30,789 nt of DNA from Paludibacter sp. (GCA_030655595.1 JAUSNQ010000032.1:1-30789); one strand, 5' to 3'. Positions 8,487 through 17,674 are shown, numbered from the stretch's first letter. The notes: a model not told the origin generated them from the sequence alone. Numbers and translations: made by a program.

Positions 8487-9722
8487 ATGAATCACATTAA
8501 GTCCGCGCTATTATTGCTATTGTTCATAGTGGCATCGTACTGCCAGCTTTCAGCTAAACAGTATAAACCACATCCTGACCGAAAGTATTGGGTTGAGAGT
8601 ATGATACAAATTACCGGACCTGTACTTAACAATTTAAGCAACAACACGCTCCGACAAGAAATGCCCGTCGAAACGACCAAAGTCGGCAGTACACGTGGGA
8701 GAGAAAAAGCGACGCATCTTGAGGCACTCGGCAGAACAATCTGCGGTATTGCACCCTGGCTTGAATTGGATGCCGACAACAGCAAAGAAGGAAAACTGCG
8801 TGCAAAATACATTGAAATCACCCTCGCAGCATTGAAAAATGCAGTTGATTCAACTTCTCCAGACTTTATGGGTTTTGATGTTGATCGTCAGAATCTCGTT
8901 GATGCAGCTTTTCTGGCTCAGGGGTTTCTTCGCTCACCTGACAAACTTTGGGGCGGATTGGACAAGAAAACGCAGCAACTGATTATTCATTCGATGATGG
9001 CAACAAGAGTTTTCAAACCACTGGAAAGCAATTGGTTGCTATTTTCAGCAACTGTGGAAGCATTTCTTTATCGTTTTACGGGCAGTTGTAACTTTGAAGC
9101 GATTAATTATGCTTTGGTTAAATTCAGTGACTGGTATAAAGGAGATGCGTGGTACGGTGATGGTCCGGCTTTCCATTTCGATTATTATAACAGCTTGGTT
9201 ATTCATCCAATGTTATATGATGTGCTTGATGCAGTAAAAAAAGTTTCTCCTGAATATCAAAGGTGGTTTGAGCTTCAATCGAACCGGCTTACCCGACATG
9301 CAGATCAGTTGGAAAGACTGATTTCTCCGGAAGGAACCTATCCTGCCATAGGACGTTCGCTGGTGTACCGTTTTGGAGCTTTTCACACACTATCACAAGC
9401 AGTGTTGCTCTCTAAACTGCCTGAACACACCAGTCCGGCACAAGTACGTTCGGCACTGACTGCCGTCATCAAGCGACAAATCAAGCAAAAAGACACATTC
9501 GACAAACAAGGTTGGTTGACACTTGGCTTTGTTGGCCATCAACCTGACCTGGCTGAATCTTACATCTCAACAGGCAGTTTATATTTGTGTTCTACTGTTT
9601 TTCTGCCGTTAGGCTTGCCTGCCGGGGATGAGTTCTGGACAGGTAAAAAAGTTGATTGGACAAACAAAAAAGCATGGAAGGGAAAAAAAATCAAAATTGA
9701 CAAAGCATTGCGTAACCAATAA
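8487..9722 (+). CDS. DUF2264 family protein, probable uronic-acid-active glycosidase
   Basis: The 411-residue protein has a signal peptide (about 1-23) and matches DUF2264, an alpha/alpha-barrel family. As I recall, CAZy groups this family with GH154, where beta-glucuronidase activity has been reported. Recognisable blocks are KATHLEALGRTICGIAPWLE (about 75-95), YGDGPAFHFDYYNSLVIHPM (about 220-240) and ISPEGTYPAIGRSLVYRFGA (about 285-305). Catalytic residues cannot be named with confidence. It starts 12 bases after the GH88 gene, which supports a shared role in removing uronic acids. No terminator is visible in the 33 bases before the convergent PPC gene. Confidence 0.85.
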   Translation: MNHIKSALLLLLFIVASYCQLSAKQYKPHPDRKYWVESMIQITGPVLNNLSNNTLRQEMPVETTKVGSTRGREKATHLEALGRTICGIAPWLELDADNSKEGKLRAKYIEITLAALKNAVDSTSPDFMGFDVDRQNLVDAAFLAQGFLRSPDKLWGGLDKKTQQLIIHSMMATRVFKPLESNWLLFSATVEAFLYRFTGSCNFEAINYALVKFSDWYKGDAWYGDGPAFHFDYYNSLVIHPMLYDVLDAVKKVSPEYQRWFELQSNRLTRHADQLERLISPEGTYPAIGRSLVYRFGAFHTLSQAVLLSKLPEHTSPAQVRSALTAVIKRQIKQKDTFDKQGWLTLGFVGHQPDLAESYISTGSLYLCSTVFLPLGLPAGDEFWTGKKVDWTNKKAWKGKKIKIDKALRNQ

Positions 9723-9755
9723 TTTAGACTTTATTTGTGTCCACTAACATATTAC

Positions 9756-11876
9756 TTAATCTTTTAATTCCAACACGAAAATCGGAGAATACTCTTTATA
9801 AAGGGCATTTTGGAAAGTCCGGTTTCCTTGCCTTTGTATTACCCCGTTTACAGTTCCGATAAAACAGAATCCAAAACGAAATTTCTTCATCTTTTGTAAC
9901 CCCTTTTCATCCACCCTCAGCAGGATGGTTTTTTCAGTTTCGTCTGGCTCTATCTTCACCGGATCGATGTATATCTTGCTCCCTTTTCGGTTTAATGTAA
10001 TTTCAATGGGTTCTTTGAAACCATTTCTTCTTACTACATGGAGTTTTATCGGAATAACAGCATCTTGTTGACTAAAATAAATAACCTCATGCAACTTTCT
10101 TTCTATCTGTTCATCCAGTCGGAGTGCAAAAGGAGATTCAGGAGCAAAATCTGCATTGAATCCTGCTACCGGAATGAAATGGGTATAATAGAAAGCCTGC
10201 ATCATGTTATCGGCTGCGACAGCTTTCTGTTTCACATATTCGCCTTCCGGCCCTTTGAGCTTTTCAACGGTATAGACATCCAACGCTACTTTTTCTTCCT
10301 TTGTATTTGAAGGAATTGTGACAGATAAATCCCAAAATTTGCTACCTGATTGTTTTTTCAGATTGCTCACCAATGAACCTTTTGGCAAGCCTTTGATTTC
10401 AATATCCATTTCTGGCACAAATTTCTCTTTAGTAGCGATATCCACTCGCATCAAAGCGGTTCCTCCTTTAGGGATGGTTAGATTAGCCGGAGAAACATAC
10501 ACTTCGTATTTAGGCACATTTTCTTTTCTTTCGATCAGATAAAAAAAATCTTTACCATAATTCCCTGAAACATCAAGCACTTCTACAGTATAAACTCCGG
10601 CTTTATTTGCTTTAAAATGCATGATTGGGTCGGCATGATGGGTAATCAGACCTTGACTGGCATCCTCGATATCATCTACCTCTTGCAACACTTTGCCTTT
10701 CTCATCCCGAAGAATAATTTTAGCGTCCATCAGAGAACCCAATCGGCGAGCGATAACCTGCAAAAATACATTTTCATTTTTCTCTGTAGTGAATGTATAA
10801 GTAACCAGTTGACGATTTACAGATAATGTGTCGAAAACGACTGTTCCAACGAACAAATCTTTCTGATGTTTGGGATATAAAGACAGATGTTGATCTTTCG
10901 AAAGTCCAAGTAACGGGACTCCATTTGAAACGGCACCAGTTGCTCCGGGTACGTTGAAAACCTGATATCCATCAACTGGCTTGTAGCTAACCCTTTGAGA
11001 TTTCAAATTCACTCCCTTGAGTTCATACTCTGATTTTTTACCGGATTTCCCAACAGCAGGATATATAGCTTCAAGAAAAGGTATTTCACCCAGATCAATG
11101 CGGTAATTAAAATCTTCCCTGCCCCTGAAGATGGCGTCGTGAATAGCAAGCACATAGGTTCCTGTTTCGGGTATGGTAGTTATGACAACCGGGTCAACTG
11201 AATTTCTAAAATCATCATTGTAAGCAATTTCATTCCCCTGTTGATCTTTGATGCTGATCACCGCCTGAAACCAACCGGGAACTGCATCTGCAATATAAGG
11301 CACAAGCGTACGGGCCTTGACTGCTGCCACAAGTTTAGTCCCCTTGGTTGCCTGAAATGAGAAATAGTCTATCTCTCCCGGGAGAATTTGTCCGCACAAG
11401 GTAGCCGGAAGTAGCCCGGTTGCAGTCGGCTTTTGTTGGGTTGAGCCTCTTTCTTCTTTCTGATTGCGGTATTGTCCTACTTCGAAAACCAGTTTATTCG
11501 AAACGCCCGCGGGTGATTTCAACCGTAAATCGCGCAAACCTGGCGTGGCATTTTTAGCGATTGTAATCCGCACGCCTATCCTGTCGGCGAGCTGCGGACT
11601 ACTTTGATCGTCTAATTTTTTACCTTTTTTCACAGTAGGTCTGTCAGAAACTTCTTCTATCGGGATAATTTCTGCTTTTAAGCCATTCCCGCTAATCATG
11701 ACTTCAGTTGCCTTCTTGAAATTCAATCCTCCAATTTCAATCACGCAAGTTGTACCAATTTGTCCGCCGGCCGGATACAAGAATCCCATCGTCATTTTTT
11801 GAGCCTGCACGGGAACTGCAAAAAAGAAGCTTACAATCAAGATAAAAATGCTATATCGATATGATAATGATTTCAT
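9756..11876 (-). CDS. PPC-domain exported protein of the DUF1501/DUF1553 trio
   Basis: This is a 706-residue exported protein without a recognisable enzyme domain. After a signal peptide (about 1-25) come an IPT/TIG-like domain (FLYPAGGQIGTTCVIEI, about 30-130), a bacterial pre-peptidase C-terminal (PPC) beta-sandwich (about 155-260; GEIDYFSFQATKGTKL, ETGTYVLAIHD), a second IPT-like stretch, another PPC-like domain (about 340-450) and further beta domains. Proteins of this build usually sit beside DUF1501 and DUF1549/DUF1553 genes in Planctomycetes and Verrucomicrobia, and the same holds here: it starts 2 bases after the DUF1501 stop. It probably binds sugar or acts as a scaffold. The molecular role is unknown. 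Confidence 0.8.
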   Translation of the reverse strand: MKSLSYRYSIFILIVSFFFAVPVQAQKMTMGFLYPAGGQIGTTCVIEIGGLNFKKATEVMISGNGLKAEIIPIEEVSDRPTVKKGKKLDDQSSPQLADRIGVRITIAKNATPGLRDLRLKSPAGVSNKLVFEVGQYRNQKEERGSTQQKPTATGLLPATLCGQILPGEIDYFSFQATKGTKLVAAVKARTLVPYIADAVPGWFQAVISIKDQQGNEIAYNDDFRNSVDPVVITTIPETGTYVLAIHDAIFRGREDFNYRIDLGEIPFLEAIYPAVGKSGKKSEYELKGVNLKSQRVSYKPVDGYQVFNVPGATGAVSNGVPLLGLSKDQHLSLYPKHQKDLFVGTVVFDTLSVNRQLVTYTFTTEKNENVFLQVIARRLGSLMDAKIILRDEKGKVLQEVDDIEDASQGLITHHADPIMHFKANKAGVYTVEVLDVSGNYGKDFFYLIERKENVPKYEVYVSPANLTIPKGGTALMRVDIATKEKFVPEMDIEIKGLPKGSLVSNLKKQSGSKFWDLSVTIPSNTKEEKVALDVYTVEKLKGPEGEYVKQKAVAADNMMQAFYYTHFIPVAGFNADFAPESPFALRLDEQIERKLHEVIYFSQQDAVIPIKLHVVRRNGFKEPIEITLNRKGSKIYIDPVKIEPDETEKTILLRVDEKGLQKMKKFRFGFCFIGTVNGVIQRQGNRTFQNALYKEYSPIFVLELKD

Positions 11877-11878
11877 AA

Positions 11879-13150
11879 CTATCGGTCTTTTTTGATTATT
11901 TCATACAACAAACCATTACTCTGATTGGTAATTCCCAAAGAAGGAAGTAGCGGCAAAGAACCATGGCTGATGTGCGGCAAGACTCCATGTGGGTCAATAC
12001 CCATCAATAAGTAGATTGTTCCAATCAGGTCGGCGGGATAAACCTTTCTTTCAATCACTTCCTCACCGGTTTTATCCGTTTTACCAAGTACCTTCCCGGG
12101 GATAAAACCGCCACCTGCCACTAAGTACGTGAATGCTTTTCCATAATGTCCACGCCCACCGTTCCAGGGAGCTTCCCACATCACCTTGGGAGTTCTGCCA
12201 AATTCGCCACCACACAACACGATTGTGTTGTCGAGCAAACCTTTTTCATCCAAATCAGCGAGTAATGCCGACAAAGCACGGTCGAGTTCGGGCAATTTGT
12301 CGTTCATATACAAAAAATGCTTTTTGTGGGTATCCCATCCCGTCGTACGCACATTGATAAAAGGAACTCCTGCTTCAACCAGCCTTCTGGCAGCAAGACA
12401 AGACTGTCCAATCCGGTTCACTCCATAACGTTCCCTTGTTTCTGCTGATTCATTTGATAGATCGAAAACCTCACGGGCTTGCCCGAAAATAAATTCTTCG
12501 TTTAATTTGCGGAATGAGTCAACTTGCACGCCGACCTCGTTTGTTACTTTATGTTGATTTAACTGCTCGAACCGGTCGAGTAAAGCCAGTCTATTTTTGA
12601 GATTTTCGGGACTAACAAAACGATTCACGATGCCTTCCACCTCGAAAGTCTTTTTTTCGGGCACACCGCCAGTATCAAACGACTTGTATTCATTCCCTAA
12701 AAAACCGCCCTCGTTAAAACGGCTATTGGCAACAACGAGTGAAATATAGGGTGGCAAGACTCCTTTGTAAGTGTCTTGTTTCATGTAAGAAATTATCGAA
12801 CCGTAAGAAGGATACACAACCGAACCACCACTCAAATCGCCTGTTATCATGGCATAATGACCTGTTTCGTGACCGAAAACGCCGTGTGTCATTCCCCGAA
12901 TCAAGGTATACTTATCTGCGATTTCAGCAAGCATAGGCAACTTTGAGCCTATGATAATTCCGGGCACGTTGGTTTGAATCACCTCTTTGAGGTTTCCATA
13001 AATATCACGGGTTGCATCGGGTTTCGGATCGAAAGTATCAGTTTGCGAGGGACCTCCATCTAAATAGACAAGGATGACCGACCGGGCTTGCTGTGACGAA
13101 ACAACAAGAATCTGCATCAGAAAGAAACAAGAAAAAAAAAGCTTTTTCAT
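11879..13150 (-). CDS. DUF1501 family protein (alkaline-phosphatase/sulfatase-like fold)
   Basis: The 423-residue protein matches DUF1501, a family distantly related to alkaline phosphatases and sulfatases with no settled activity. Family motifs are ILVYLDGGPSQTDTFDPKPD (about 26-46), a GHETGHYAMITGD block near residue 95, TTGWDTHKKH (about 270), LCGGEFGRTPKV (about 315) and GGRGHYGKAF. The His/Asp/Glu residues resemble metal ligands. Most planctomycete homologues carry a Tat signal; here the N-terminus is a Sec-type signal without twin arginines. It lies between the DUF1549/1553 and PPC genes with gaps of 27 and 2 bases. Confidence 0.88.
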   Translation of the reverse strand: MKKLFFSCFFLMQILVVSSQQARSVILVYLDGGPSQTDTFDPKPDATRDIYGNLKEVIQTNVPGIIIGSKLPMLAEIADKYTLIRGMTHGVFGHETGHYAMITGDLSGGSVVYPSYGSIISYMKQDTYKGVLPPYISLVVANSRFNEGGFLGNEYKSFDTGGVPEKKTFEVEGIVNRFVSPENLKNRLALLDRFEQLNQHKVTNEVGVQVDSFRKLNEEFIFGQAREVFDLSNESAETRERYGVNRIGQSCLAARRLVEAGVPFINVRTTGWDTHKKHFLYMNDKLPELDRALSALLADLDEKGLLDNTIVLCGGEFGRTPKVMWEAPWNGGRGHYGKAFTYLVAGGGFIPGKVLGKTDKTGEEVIERKVYPADLIGTIYLLMGIDPHGVLPHISHGSLPLLPSLGITNQSNGLLYEIIKKDR

Positions 13151-13177
13151 ACTGTTGTTTGTATTGGATTTTTTCTT

Positions 13178-14629
13178 TTATCTGATAAAAATAAATTCAG
13201 AACTGTTTATTTGCGTCCACAAGATATCTGAAGCCAGATTACGCAGTGATAGTTTATTCGTTTTGGCATACTGTTGAAAAAGAGCAATTTCTTCAGCTGA
13301 CGGATATCGGGCAAGTGTCATCAAGGTAATCTCAGTACAAATTCCCTTAAGCTCCTTTTTCTCGCTGCATATCTTGTTAAGTATTTCACTTTTCCGGATG
13401 CGTTCTTCCAGTTCCGAAGAATTCATCAGATACAACAATTGTCTGGCTGTCAACATACTGTTTCTCTGACTTTCCAGCGAGACATCCCGGGATGCCCGTC
13501 CGAATAACTCGAGGGCAGAACTCGACACGGTGGCATCTCCCAAATCAACAGATCGTGTTCCGGCAGGATAAATGGTAAAAGGTTCCGGAACGCGGCTTCG
13601 ATAGGTGTCTGAGATACCAGTCAAATCGGCGAGCACATCCACAAACACCTCAGCCGGAATCCGCTGAGAAACGAAATATCCATCGGGGGTGGCGTTTGAC
13701 TGGTAAGCTGTTGTATTCAGCACCATCTTATAAAATGCTTTCATATCGTAGCCCGATTGAATGAATTGTTTTGTCAGGTAATCCAGCAATTTCTGATTCG
13801 CTGGAGGATTATGTTCTCCCCAATCATCCGGTTCGTGTACAATTCCTGCACCCATGATCCAATACCACATGCGATTTGCCATCATCGATGCGAAACGGTG
13901 GTTTTGGTCACTTGTCAACCAATCTACATAAGCAGTACGCCAATCGCTGCCTTCTTTCAATTCAAGTATCTTTTTATCGGGCATGCGTATATTTTCCTTC
14001 TGCGGAGACAACAGAAAGTCAACATACACGATTTCTTCTTTCCACTCTTTTGTGCTTTTATATTTTACCTGACTAAAACAACGATAACCTTCATCTTTGA
14101 CACTTCTGTTGCCCAAAAACAACAGGTTGATGTTTTCATAGACGTTTTCGGGCGTTTTTTTTAGAAAAGCACGATAAAAATTCACCGCAGGTGCTTTAAA
14201 ATTACTACCCTGAGCCAACAGCAACTCCCTGACAAAAATATTGTATGGTGTATTGGCTTTGATTTGCTCACGCAACCACCGGTTATATGCCTGGACTGCA
14301 TTCGGCCACAAATTACTTGGAAATTCTGATTTTATCCGAAGGATATCACCCCATCGCAGAACTTGATAAGCAACGAATTCATCTGAATTTAGCAATTTGT
14401 CAATCAGCAGACTTCTTTTTCCGGTTTCTTTTGAAGTCAGAAATTGTCGTGTGGTTTCCACATCCGGTAATCGGCCGGTGAGCACAATAAAGGTTCTCCT
14501 CAGAAATACCTCGTCAGCACAAAGTGCTTTGTTTCTATTCTGATTAGCGAAAGCAAGATTATCAATTTCATTTGCATTCGTGACTGAAAAAATAACACTA
14601 AAGATTAATAAAACAATTGTCTTTTTCAT
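13178..14629 (-). CDS. DUF1549/DUF1553 protein without cytochrome domain
   Basis: The 483-residue exported protein has a signal peptide (about 1-19), then a DUF1549 domain (about 35-190; LRRTFIVLTGRLPDVETTRQ, LRWGDILR, YNIFVRELLLAQGS) and a DUF1553 domain (about 240-480; FASMMANRMWYWIMGAGIV, DWGEHNPPANQKLLDYL, LNTTAYQSN, DVSLESQRNSMLTARQLLYL). Planctomycete relatives are typically 700-1100 residues and begin with a c-type cytochrome (PSCyt1) domain. No CxxCH is present here, so this is a short, haem-less form. Function is unknown for the family. It is the first gene of the trio. Confidence 0.85.
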   Translation of the reverse strand: MKKTIVLLIFSVIFSVTNANEIDNLAFANQNRNKALCADEVFLRRTFIVLTGRLPDVETTRQFLTSKETGKRSLLIDKLLNSDEFVAYQVLRWGDILRIKSEFPSNLWPNAVQAYNRWLREQIKANTPYNIFVRELLLAQGSNFKAPAVNFYRAFLKKTPENVYENINLLFLGNRSVKDEGYRCFSQVKYKSTKEWKEEIVYVDFLLSPQKENIRMPDKKILELKEGSDWRTAYVDWLTSDQNHRFASMMANRMWYWIMGAGIVHEPDDWGEHNPPANQKLLDYLTKQFIQSGYDMKAFYKMVLNTTAYQSNATPDGYFVSQRIPAEVFVDVLADLTGISDTYRSRVPEPFTIYPAGTRSVDLGDATVSSSALELFGRASRDVSLESQRNSMLTARQLLYLMNSSELEERIRKSEILNKICSEKKELKGICTEITLMTLARYPSAEEIALFQQYAKTNKLSLRNLASDILWTQINSSEFIFIR

Positions 14630-14669
14630 GAATGGATGAATACTATTGTTATTAATTGAGAATGCGTAA

Positions 14670-15815
14670 TTAATGAGAAACAGCGATACCTTCTATCTCA
14701 ACCAGCAATTCAGGTCTGCAAATATCTGCATGCACAAAAAGCGGGGTTACATCGGCCCACAGCTTTTCAAGCTCAGATTTCACGGTCGAAATATCGGTAA
14801 TATTTTTGACATATACACGCAAACCGAAAAAAGACCATTGTGGTTTTCGTTCAACTCCATGTCTTTTAAGATTTTCTTCCGCAATCAGATACCGGATATT
14901 CTCAATTGTCTGCTTGGTCTGCAACCTGACATCCAACACCCGCATGCTTTCTTCACCACGGATTGCAGCCGTCCCGGAAATAAAACATAACATTCCTGAA
15001 TGATTGATCAATAACTTAGCTCTTTCGAACTTGGGAGTGGCATGTATGCTTTTCTCTTCTGTGCAAACCAGGACTTTGTCTGAATAAGCATGTGCTGCAA
15101 CCTGAAGAGGACTGTCAATGGCAACAATGTTTATTTCTTGTCGCTTTGGCTGCAGCGCTATCAGGCTGACAAACACCCCTTTCATTTCCATGCCAATACC
15201 GGTGGCTGCAGGATAACCACAACATGTCCAGTTTCCTTTATCATAAAAAACCGAACGAGCCTCATTAAAAGCATGATAACACTGAACGCCAACCTCATCT
15301 TCTGTAATATCTCCGATGTAGTTCCATTGGCGAATGATGTTTTCGACTTGCATTTGCTCATCCTCCAAAACACTTTCAATGATGCTGAAAATCTCAGAGC
15401 TTTGTTCTGTAACAGAAGAAATTAAAGAAGAACTTCTGACATGATCAAGTATCAGCATTCTCGACTCTTCATTTTCTATTAGCAGATAATGTAGTTTGTT
15501 TTTCTGTTTATATGAAAAGGATTCATCTGATATTCCCGAAGGCAGGTAATGCACTTCTAAAATCATTTCACCCGGGTTTGGTGGAGACTGTATGATATAA
15601 CTGACCAAAGGACTCCTTTCACCAAACTTTGCTTTTACCAACAGTGATATAATTGTGAATTCCTCATCATAAGTTTCGACTGTTGAAGTGCTGATGAAAA
15701 TTAGTCTGATAATATGTGGATCTGCATGTAATTTATTGAGCAAAGTTAGCACCCTGGTCTCAAAATCAGTAGCAATTTCGTTATAAAAAAAGGTGTGATT
15801 TATAGCATTAATCAT
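14670..15815 (-). CDS. RidA/chorismatase-like (YjgF superfamily) protein
   Basis: The 381-residue protein has no signal peptide and is therefore likely cytoplasmic. Its C-terminal third looks like a YjgF/RidA domain, ending in CRPELLVEIEGIAVSH, similar to the R-x-x-L-V-E-I-E end of RidA proteins. The middle block NEARSVFYDKG...GYPAATGIGM (about 185-210) recalls long two-domain Rid proteins and chorismatases of the FkbO/Hyg5/XanB2 group. I cannot tell imine/enamine deaminase from chorismate-hydrolysing activity. It lies 40 bases upstream of the DUF1549/1553 gene and 21 bases after the apbE relic. A small cytoplasmic-type protein among exported ones is unexpected. Confidence 0.6.
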   Translation of the reverse strand: MINAINHTFFYNEIATDFETRVLTLLNKLHADPHIIRLIFISTSTVETYDEEFTIISLLVKAKFGERSPLVSYIIQSPPNPGEMILEVHYLPSGISDESFSYKQKNKLHYLLIENEESRMLILDHVRSSSLISSVTEQSSEIFSIIESVLEDEQMQVENIIRQWNYIGDITEDEVGVQCYHAFNEARSVFYDKGNWTCCGYPAATGIGMEMKGVFVSLIALQPKRQEINIVAIDSPLQVAAHAYSDKVLVCTEEKSIHATPKFERAKLLINHSGMLCFISGTAAIRGEESMRVLDVRLQTKQTIENIRYLIAEENLKRHGVERKPQWSFFGLRVYVKNITDISTVKSELEKLWADVTPLFVHADICRPELLVEIEGIAVSH

Positions 15816-15836
15816 AAAGTATTTATATTCAACAAA

Positions 15837-16179
15837 TCAGTTGTCAAAGCTAATCATAAAATCACTTATTTTGCTACTTAGTAATATTTTTTTGATTTTA
15901 TCAACGGCATACCCTTTGGCTATACCCCCTATCAATCTGTATGTCCGGATCTGAGAAACGCACAGCATGATAATCTTTTACAAGTTCAATCGAATCTGCT
16001 CCGGATGTTTTTCCATTCAATGAATGAAAAGCGACATCAAAAAGTTCCCTGCTCACCGGCACAAACGCATAACGTGCCTCCCGGTCTAATTTCGAAACTT
16101 CACTTTCCGGATTGTGTCTGTTTAACCGAAATGACAAATTTTGTATCAGCTCATAAATATCATCACGAGGGTGTTTCAT
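15837..16179 (-). pseudogene. apbE: Decayed FAD:protein FMN transferase (ApbE-like) gene
   Basis: The open frame from 16179 codes for 92 residues with ApbE features (FRLNRHNPESEVSKLDRE, VPVSRELFDVAF, VRFSDPDIQID) and then stops at 15903 after a nonsense tail. A shifted frame across the same stop reads GGIAKGYAVDKIKKIL, the ApbE FAD/metal-site signature, and ends at 15837. About two bases are missing between IQID and GGIAKG, where intact genes read IQIDLGGIAKG. The segment between the ELFDVAF and VRFSDP blocks is also far too short, and the last third is missing (intact proteins have about 300 residues). It is a relic with an internal deletion and a frameshift, in line with the operon. Confidence 0.8.
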
Positions 16180-16258
16180 TACTATATCTGAAATTGTAAT
16201 GCATCATAAAGCGTCTGTTACGCTAAATACTTAGAAATCTAATTTATACTATAAATCC

Positions 16259-17611
16259 TCAATACGTAAACACTTTTCCTCCCGCCAATACTTCCTGCCT
16301 TCTCGGGTCGAAAGTTGCAAACTCGCGGGTACGGATGGCTGCATTTACCATGATACATGCAACAGAATGGTTGTAACCGGCTTCAACAGGAGCATTAGTT
16401 TCTTTGCGACTGCGGATGCACTCCATCCAGTTGAGCATGTGGGCTGATGTCAAAGCATCACCTCCTGTATTCGCTTCTGAAGCAACTTTCTGTTTTGATG
16501 GTAGTACAAATTCCTCAAGTTTGTTTTCTTTTAAGCCCATCTTGACAGCATTTCTTTCTCTCAGATAACCGTTAGATGTAACTTTATTCGTATCAAGATT
16601 TAACTCACCGCCATTGGAATAATATATTTCTTTGGTTCCACCAGCAGCATTCGCAAACCTGGATGTAAACTGTACCTGGAATCCTGATGTTGGATCATTT
16701 TCCGGACCATATTCCATGACTGCGGTAAGCGTATCGGCATTGCTTCGTCCATCTTTCCACGCATAAACACCTCCGTTTGCAACAACACTACGTGGGTAAT
16801 TAATCCCGGTAAACCAGTGCACGGTATCAATCTGGTGTGCCATCCATTGTCCCGGTATGCCCGATGAATAAGGCCAAAACAAGCGATACTCCAGGTACTT
16901 ACGCGGATCAAAATCTTCATACGGACGATTTACCAAAAAACGAAGCCAGTCAACATCTTCTTGTTTACATTTCTCAACCAATTCAGGACGACGCCAGCGA
17001 TCCGGTTGATTAACATTCCACGACATTTCACACATCACGATATCACCAAACTTTCCGGAGCGGATATAATCGTTCGCTGCATGGTAGTTTAGTCCACTCC
17101 GCCGCTGCGAACCAATCTGAACAATGATACCCGCCTGTTTTACCGCAGCAAAAGCACGACGATTATCGTCCATCGTTTCGGCAAAAGGTTTTTCTACATA
17201 CGCATCTTTCCCGTTTTGAGCTGCTTCTATCGTGTGTATGGCATGCTGGAAATCTGCAGTTGAAATGATAACGGCATCAACATCCTTGTCGCGGTACATT
17301 TCCTCGTTATTCTTGTATGCACGCATATCGTGACCAAGTAGTTTGGCAAGGTTACTTTGTCCCTCTTCACGTCTGTATTTCCAGATATCTGAAACCCCTA
17401 TGATGTCGAAGTTTAAATTCTTATTGTGATGCATGAAACTGGGTATCAAAGATGATTTTGCCCGGTCGGAGTATCCCACAACGGCAACATTAACACGGTC
17501 GTTTGCACCAATTATTCTTTTATAACTTTGGGCCGTCATGCCCACACCACCCAACATCAATCCAGCTGATGCTGAACTAAATTTTTTGATAAATTCTCTT
17601 CTTGTTGTCAT
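16259..17611 (-). CDS. Tat-exported Gfo/Idh/MocA family oxidoreductase
   Basis: This is a 450-residue NAD(P)-dependent sugar oxidoreductase homologue. The N-terminus has a twin-arginine signal (TRREFIKKF, residues 2-10) and a hydrophobic stretch, implying export with bound cofactor. The Rossmann domain starts at about 39 (VNVAVVGYSDRA); it keeps only the first Gly of the usual GxGxxG. The VEKPFA motif (about 140) holds the family's catalytic Lys. The C-terminal alpha/beta domain includes WMAHQIDTVHWFTG (about 257-270). It follows the double DUF1080 gene after 63 bases, a pairing common in Bacteroidota, where such genes act in 3-keto-glycoside metabolism. Substrate is unknown. Confidence 0.88.
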   Translation of the reverse strand: MTTRREFIKKFSSASAGLMLGGVGMTAQSYKRIIGANDRVNVAVVGYSDRAKSSLIPSFMHHNKNLNFDIIGVSDIWKYRREEGQSNLAKLLGHDMRAYKNNEEMYRDKDVDAVIISTADFQHAIHTIEAAQNGKDAYVEKPFAETMDDNRRAFAAVKQAGIIVQIGSQRRSGLNYHAANDYIRSGKFGDIVMCEMSWNVNQPDRWRRPELVEKCKQEDVDWLRFLVNRPYEDFDPRKYLEYRLFWPYSSGIPGQWMAHQIDTVHWFTGINYPRSVVANGGVYAWKDGRSNADTLTAVMEYGPENDPTSGFQVQFTSRFANAAGGTKEIYYSNGGELNLDTNKVTSNGYLRERNAVKMGLKENKLEEFVLPSKQKVASEANTGGDALTSAHMLNWMECIRSRKETNAPVEAGYNHSVACIMVNAAIRTREFATFDPRRQEVLAGGKVFTY

Positions 17612-17674
17612 AATCCATTTCTACGATTTACGTTGTTCTGTTAACAGGCTGTTTGTCCGGACTATCCGGACTAA

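Noticed and set aside
13757..14164. 135-codon open frame on the plus strand
   Set aside because: It is antisense to the well-conserved DUF1549/1553 gene and its composition is not protein-like.
15901..16179. Intact small gene of 92 codons
   Set aside because: ApbE signatures continue in the neighbouring frame past its stop, so it is part of a broken gene.
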